From Halomonas huangheensis (GTDB lineage: Bacteria > Pseudomonadota > Gammaproteobacteria > Pseudomonadales > Halomonadaceae), in NCBI RefSeq assembly GCF_001431725.1, contig NZ_CP013106.1, positions 3,286,001 through 3,350,000 of the forward strand: 64,000 bases of DNA, in the 5' to 3' direction. The translations under genes were made by a program, and so were the position numbers. A model generated the notes under the pieces. The model saw nothing but the letters and a program-made list of their open reading frames with translations. It was not told the DNA's origin and did no database searches. Numbering within the stretch: the stretch's first letter is position 1; every line of letters begins with the position of its first letter. Positions 63,005 through 64,000 of this stretch are shown here, in pieces.

Positions 63005-64000
63005 TGATGCCGAAAGCTGATCTCAAGGACGTCACAGCCCTGGATGCGCTGGATATGTTCCAGTGTGGTGAGCTGTCTCCGGTCGAACTGACCCGAGATT
63101 GCCTGCAGCGTATCGAGCGCGATAACCCCCACGTCAACGCGTTTTCTCACCTGGCGCCGGAGACTGCCATGCAGGCGGCCAGCGAATCCGAGGCCAGATG
63201 GCAGGCAGGGCGACCATGCGGACCGCTGGATGGCGTGCCGACCACGCTCAAGGATCTTACCTTGAACAGCGGAATGCCTACGCGCAAGGGCTCGGCAACG
63301 ACCTCCGACACAGGGCCATGGAACCAGGATGCGCCCGTCGCCCGCCACCTCAAGGCCGCCGGAGCGGTGATTCTTGGCATGACGACCTCACCGGAATTCG
63401 GCTGGAAAGGCGTTACCGACAATCCCCTGCACGGTATTACCCGCAACCCCTGGAACACACAATTGACGCCGGGCGGTTCATCGGGAGGTGCAGCGGCAGC
63501 GGCAGCCCTGAACCTCGGTGTGCTGCACCAGGGTAGCGATGCCGGCGGCTCGATACGCATTCCCTGTAGCTTCACTGGTACCTTCGGCATCAAACCGACC
63601 TTTGGCTGGATACCACAATGGCCCGCCAGTGCCATGTCTACACTCTCCCACCTTGGTCCGATGACCCGCACGGCAGCGGATAGCGCGCTGATGATGAGTG
63701 TCATGGCTCAACCGGACAGCCGTGATGGCTACCAGGGCAACCCACGCAGCGTGAACTGGTTGGAACCAGCGCCGCAGACTCTCAAGGGTTGGCGTATCGC
63801 CTACAGCCCTACCTTGGGTTACGTCGATGTTGCCCCCGATATCGCCGCCCGAGTCGAGGAAGCCATTGCCCTGGTCAAACAGTTGGGGGCCGTCGTCGAG
63901 GAAGTGGACCCCGGCTTTGACAGCCCCCTTCAGACCTTCAATACACTATGGTTTGCGGGAGCCACTCAGGTGGTGGAAGCGCTGGAGGATCATCAGTTGG
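63004..64000 (+). CDS. Amidase signature-family enzyme (3' end outside window)
   Basis: 332 residues are visible. The Ser-cisSer-Lys triad of amidase-signature enzymes is intact: Lys83 in GVPTTLKDL, the cis-Ser in TPGGSSGGAAAA (159/160) and the nucleophile Ser183 in GSDAGGSIRIP. Family members hydrolyse small amides, including aryl and acyl amides. ATG triplets at 63001, 63004 and 63007 are all in frame; 63004 has AGGAG 5 nt upstream. Coupled to the carbamoylase-type gene, it probably acts on the same substrate or its product. Confidence 0.9.
   Translation, partial: MMPKADLKDVTALDALDMFQCGELSPVELTRDCLQRIERDNPHVNAFSHLAPETAMQAASESEARWQAGRPCGPLDGVPTTLKDLTLNSGMPTRKGSATTSDTGPWNQDAPVARHLKAAGAVILGMTTSPEFGWKGVTDNPLHGITRNPWNTQLTPGGSSGGAAAAAALNLGVLHQGSDAGGSIRIPCSFTGTFGIKPTFGWIPQWPASAMSTLSHLGPMTRTAADSALMMSVMAQPDSRDGYQGNPRSVNWLEPAPQTLKGWRIAYSPTLGYVDVAPDIAARVEEAIALVKQLGAVVEEVDPGFDSPLQTFNTLWFAGATQVVEALEDHQL

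Overview
The window looks like a piece of a moderately GC-rich gammaproteobacterial chromosome, most likely Halomonadaceae (Halomonas or a relative). This rests on the gene repertoire: an alginate-cluster end, a BapA-type adhesin rich in Asp and Gly, carboxynorspermidine genes, a YnbACD-like operon, and many Na+-coupled symporters with amino-acid catabolic enzymes. The taxonomic call is inference. No rRNA, tRNA, prophage or CRISPR was seen.

0-12.5 kb: the C-terminus of an alginate lyase (AlgL-like) and a Sel1-repeat lipoprotein (AlgK-like) close an alginate-type cluster. Single-gene metabolic units follow: NUP-family nucleoside-binding protein, SDR reductase, FMN-dependent L-lactate-type dehydrogenase, LysR regulator divergent from a YghZ-like aldo/keto reductase, an HPP membrane protein, an AmiS/UreI-type channel, a fluoroacetate-dehalogenase-like hydrolase and a DUF6891-like protein. 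A 146-bp MITE-like element lies at 6.9-7.06 kb.

12.5-23.2 kb: a CLC protein lacking both glutamates of the H+/Cl- antiporters overlaps an orphan polyamine-type binding protein. A tight ynbA-ynbC-ynbD-like operon (CDP-alcohol phosphatidyltransferase, hydrolase-methyltransferase fusion, PAP2/dual-specificity phosphatase) carries an extra small membrane gene and lacks ynbB. After ybjQ come the carboxynorspermidine synthase and decarboxylase genes, closed by a strong terminator.

23.4-29.5 kb: a trans-4-hydroxy-L-proline catabolic cluster: Cys/Cys epimerase, DapA-family deaminase, FCD-type GntR regulator, FAD-dependent D-amino-acid dehydrogenase and an NhaC-family carrier. A shared ATTGTATA-type sequence overlaps the predicted -10 region of two transcription units and lies upstream of the regulator, so a GntR regulon can be read directly.

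29.6-54 kb (minus strand): one operon for a giant surface adhesin of 6570 residues and its type I secretion system (TolC-like, LapB-like ABC transporter, HlyD-like adaptor). The adhesin has a BapA-type N-terminus, 15 Ig-like repeats of about 85 residues in three blocks, 17.5 tandem repeats of 196 residues (588 bp), and a C-terminal RTX segment. A hairpin covers the ribosome binding site and start codon of the tolC gene just downstream. Upstream lies about 1.2 kb of AT-rich, apparently gene-free DNA.

55-64 kb: a TetR regulator, SSS symporter and amidohydrolase (possible prolidase) on the minus strand; divergently, DUF3311 protein plus SSS symporter, FCD-type GntR regulator, M20 carbamoylase/allantoate-type amidohydrolase and an amidase running off the end.

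Across the window many intergenic gaps hold short imperfect tandem duplications (14-19 nt units), different in sequence each time and often touching stop or start codons.
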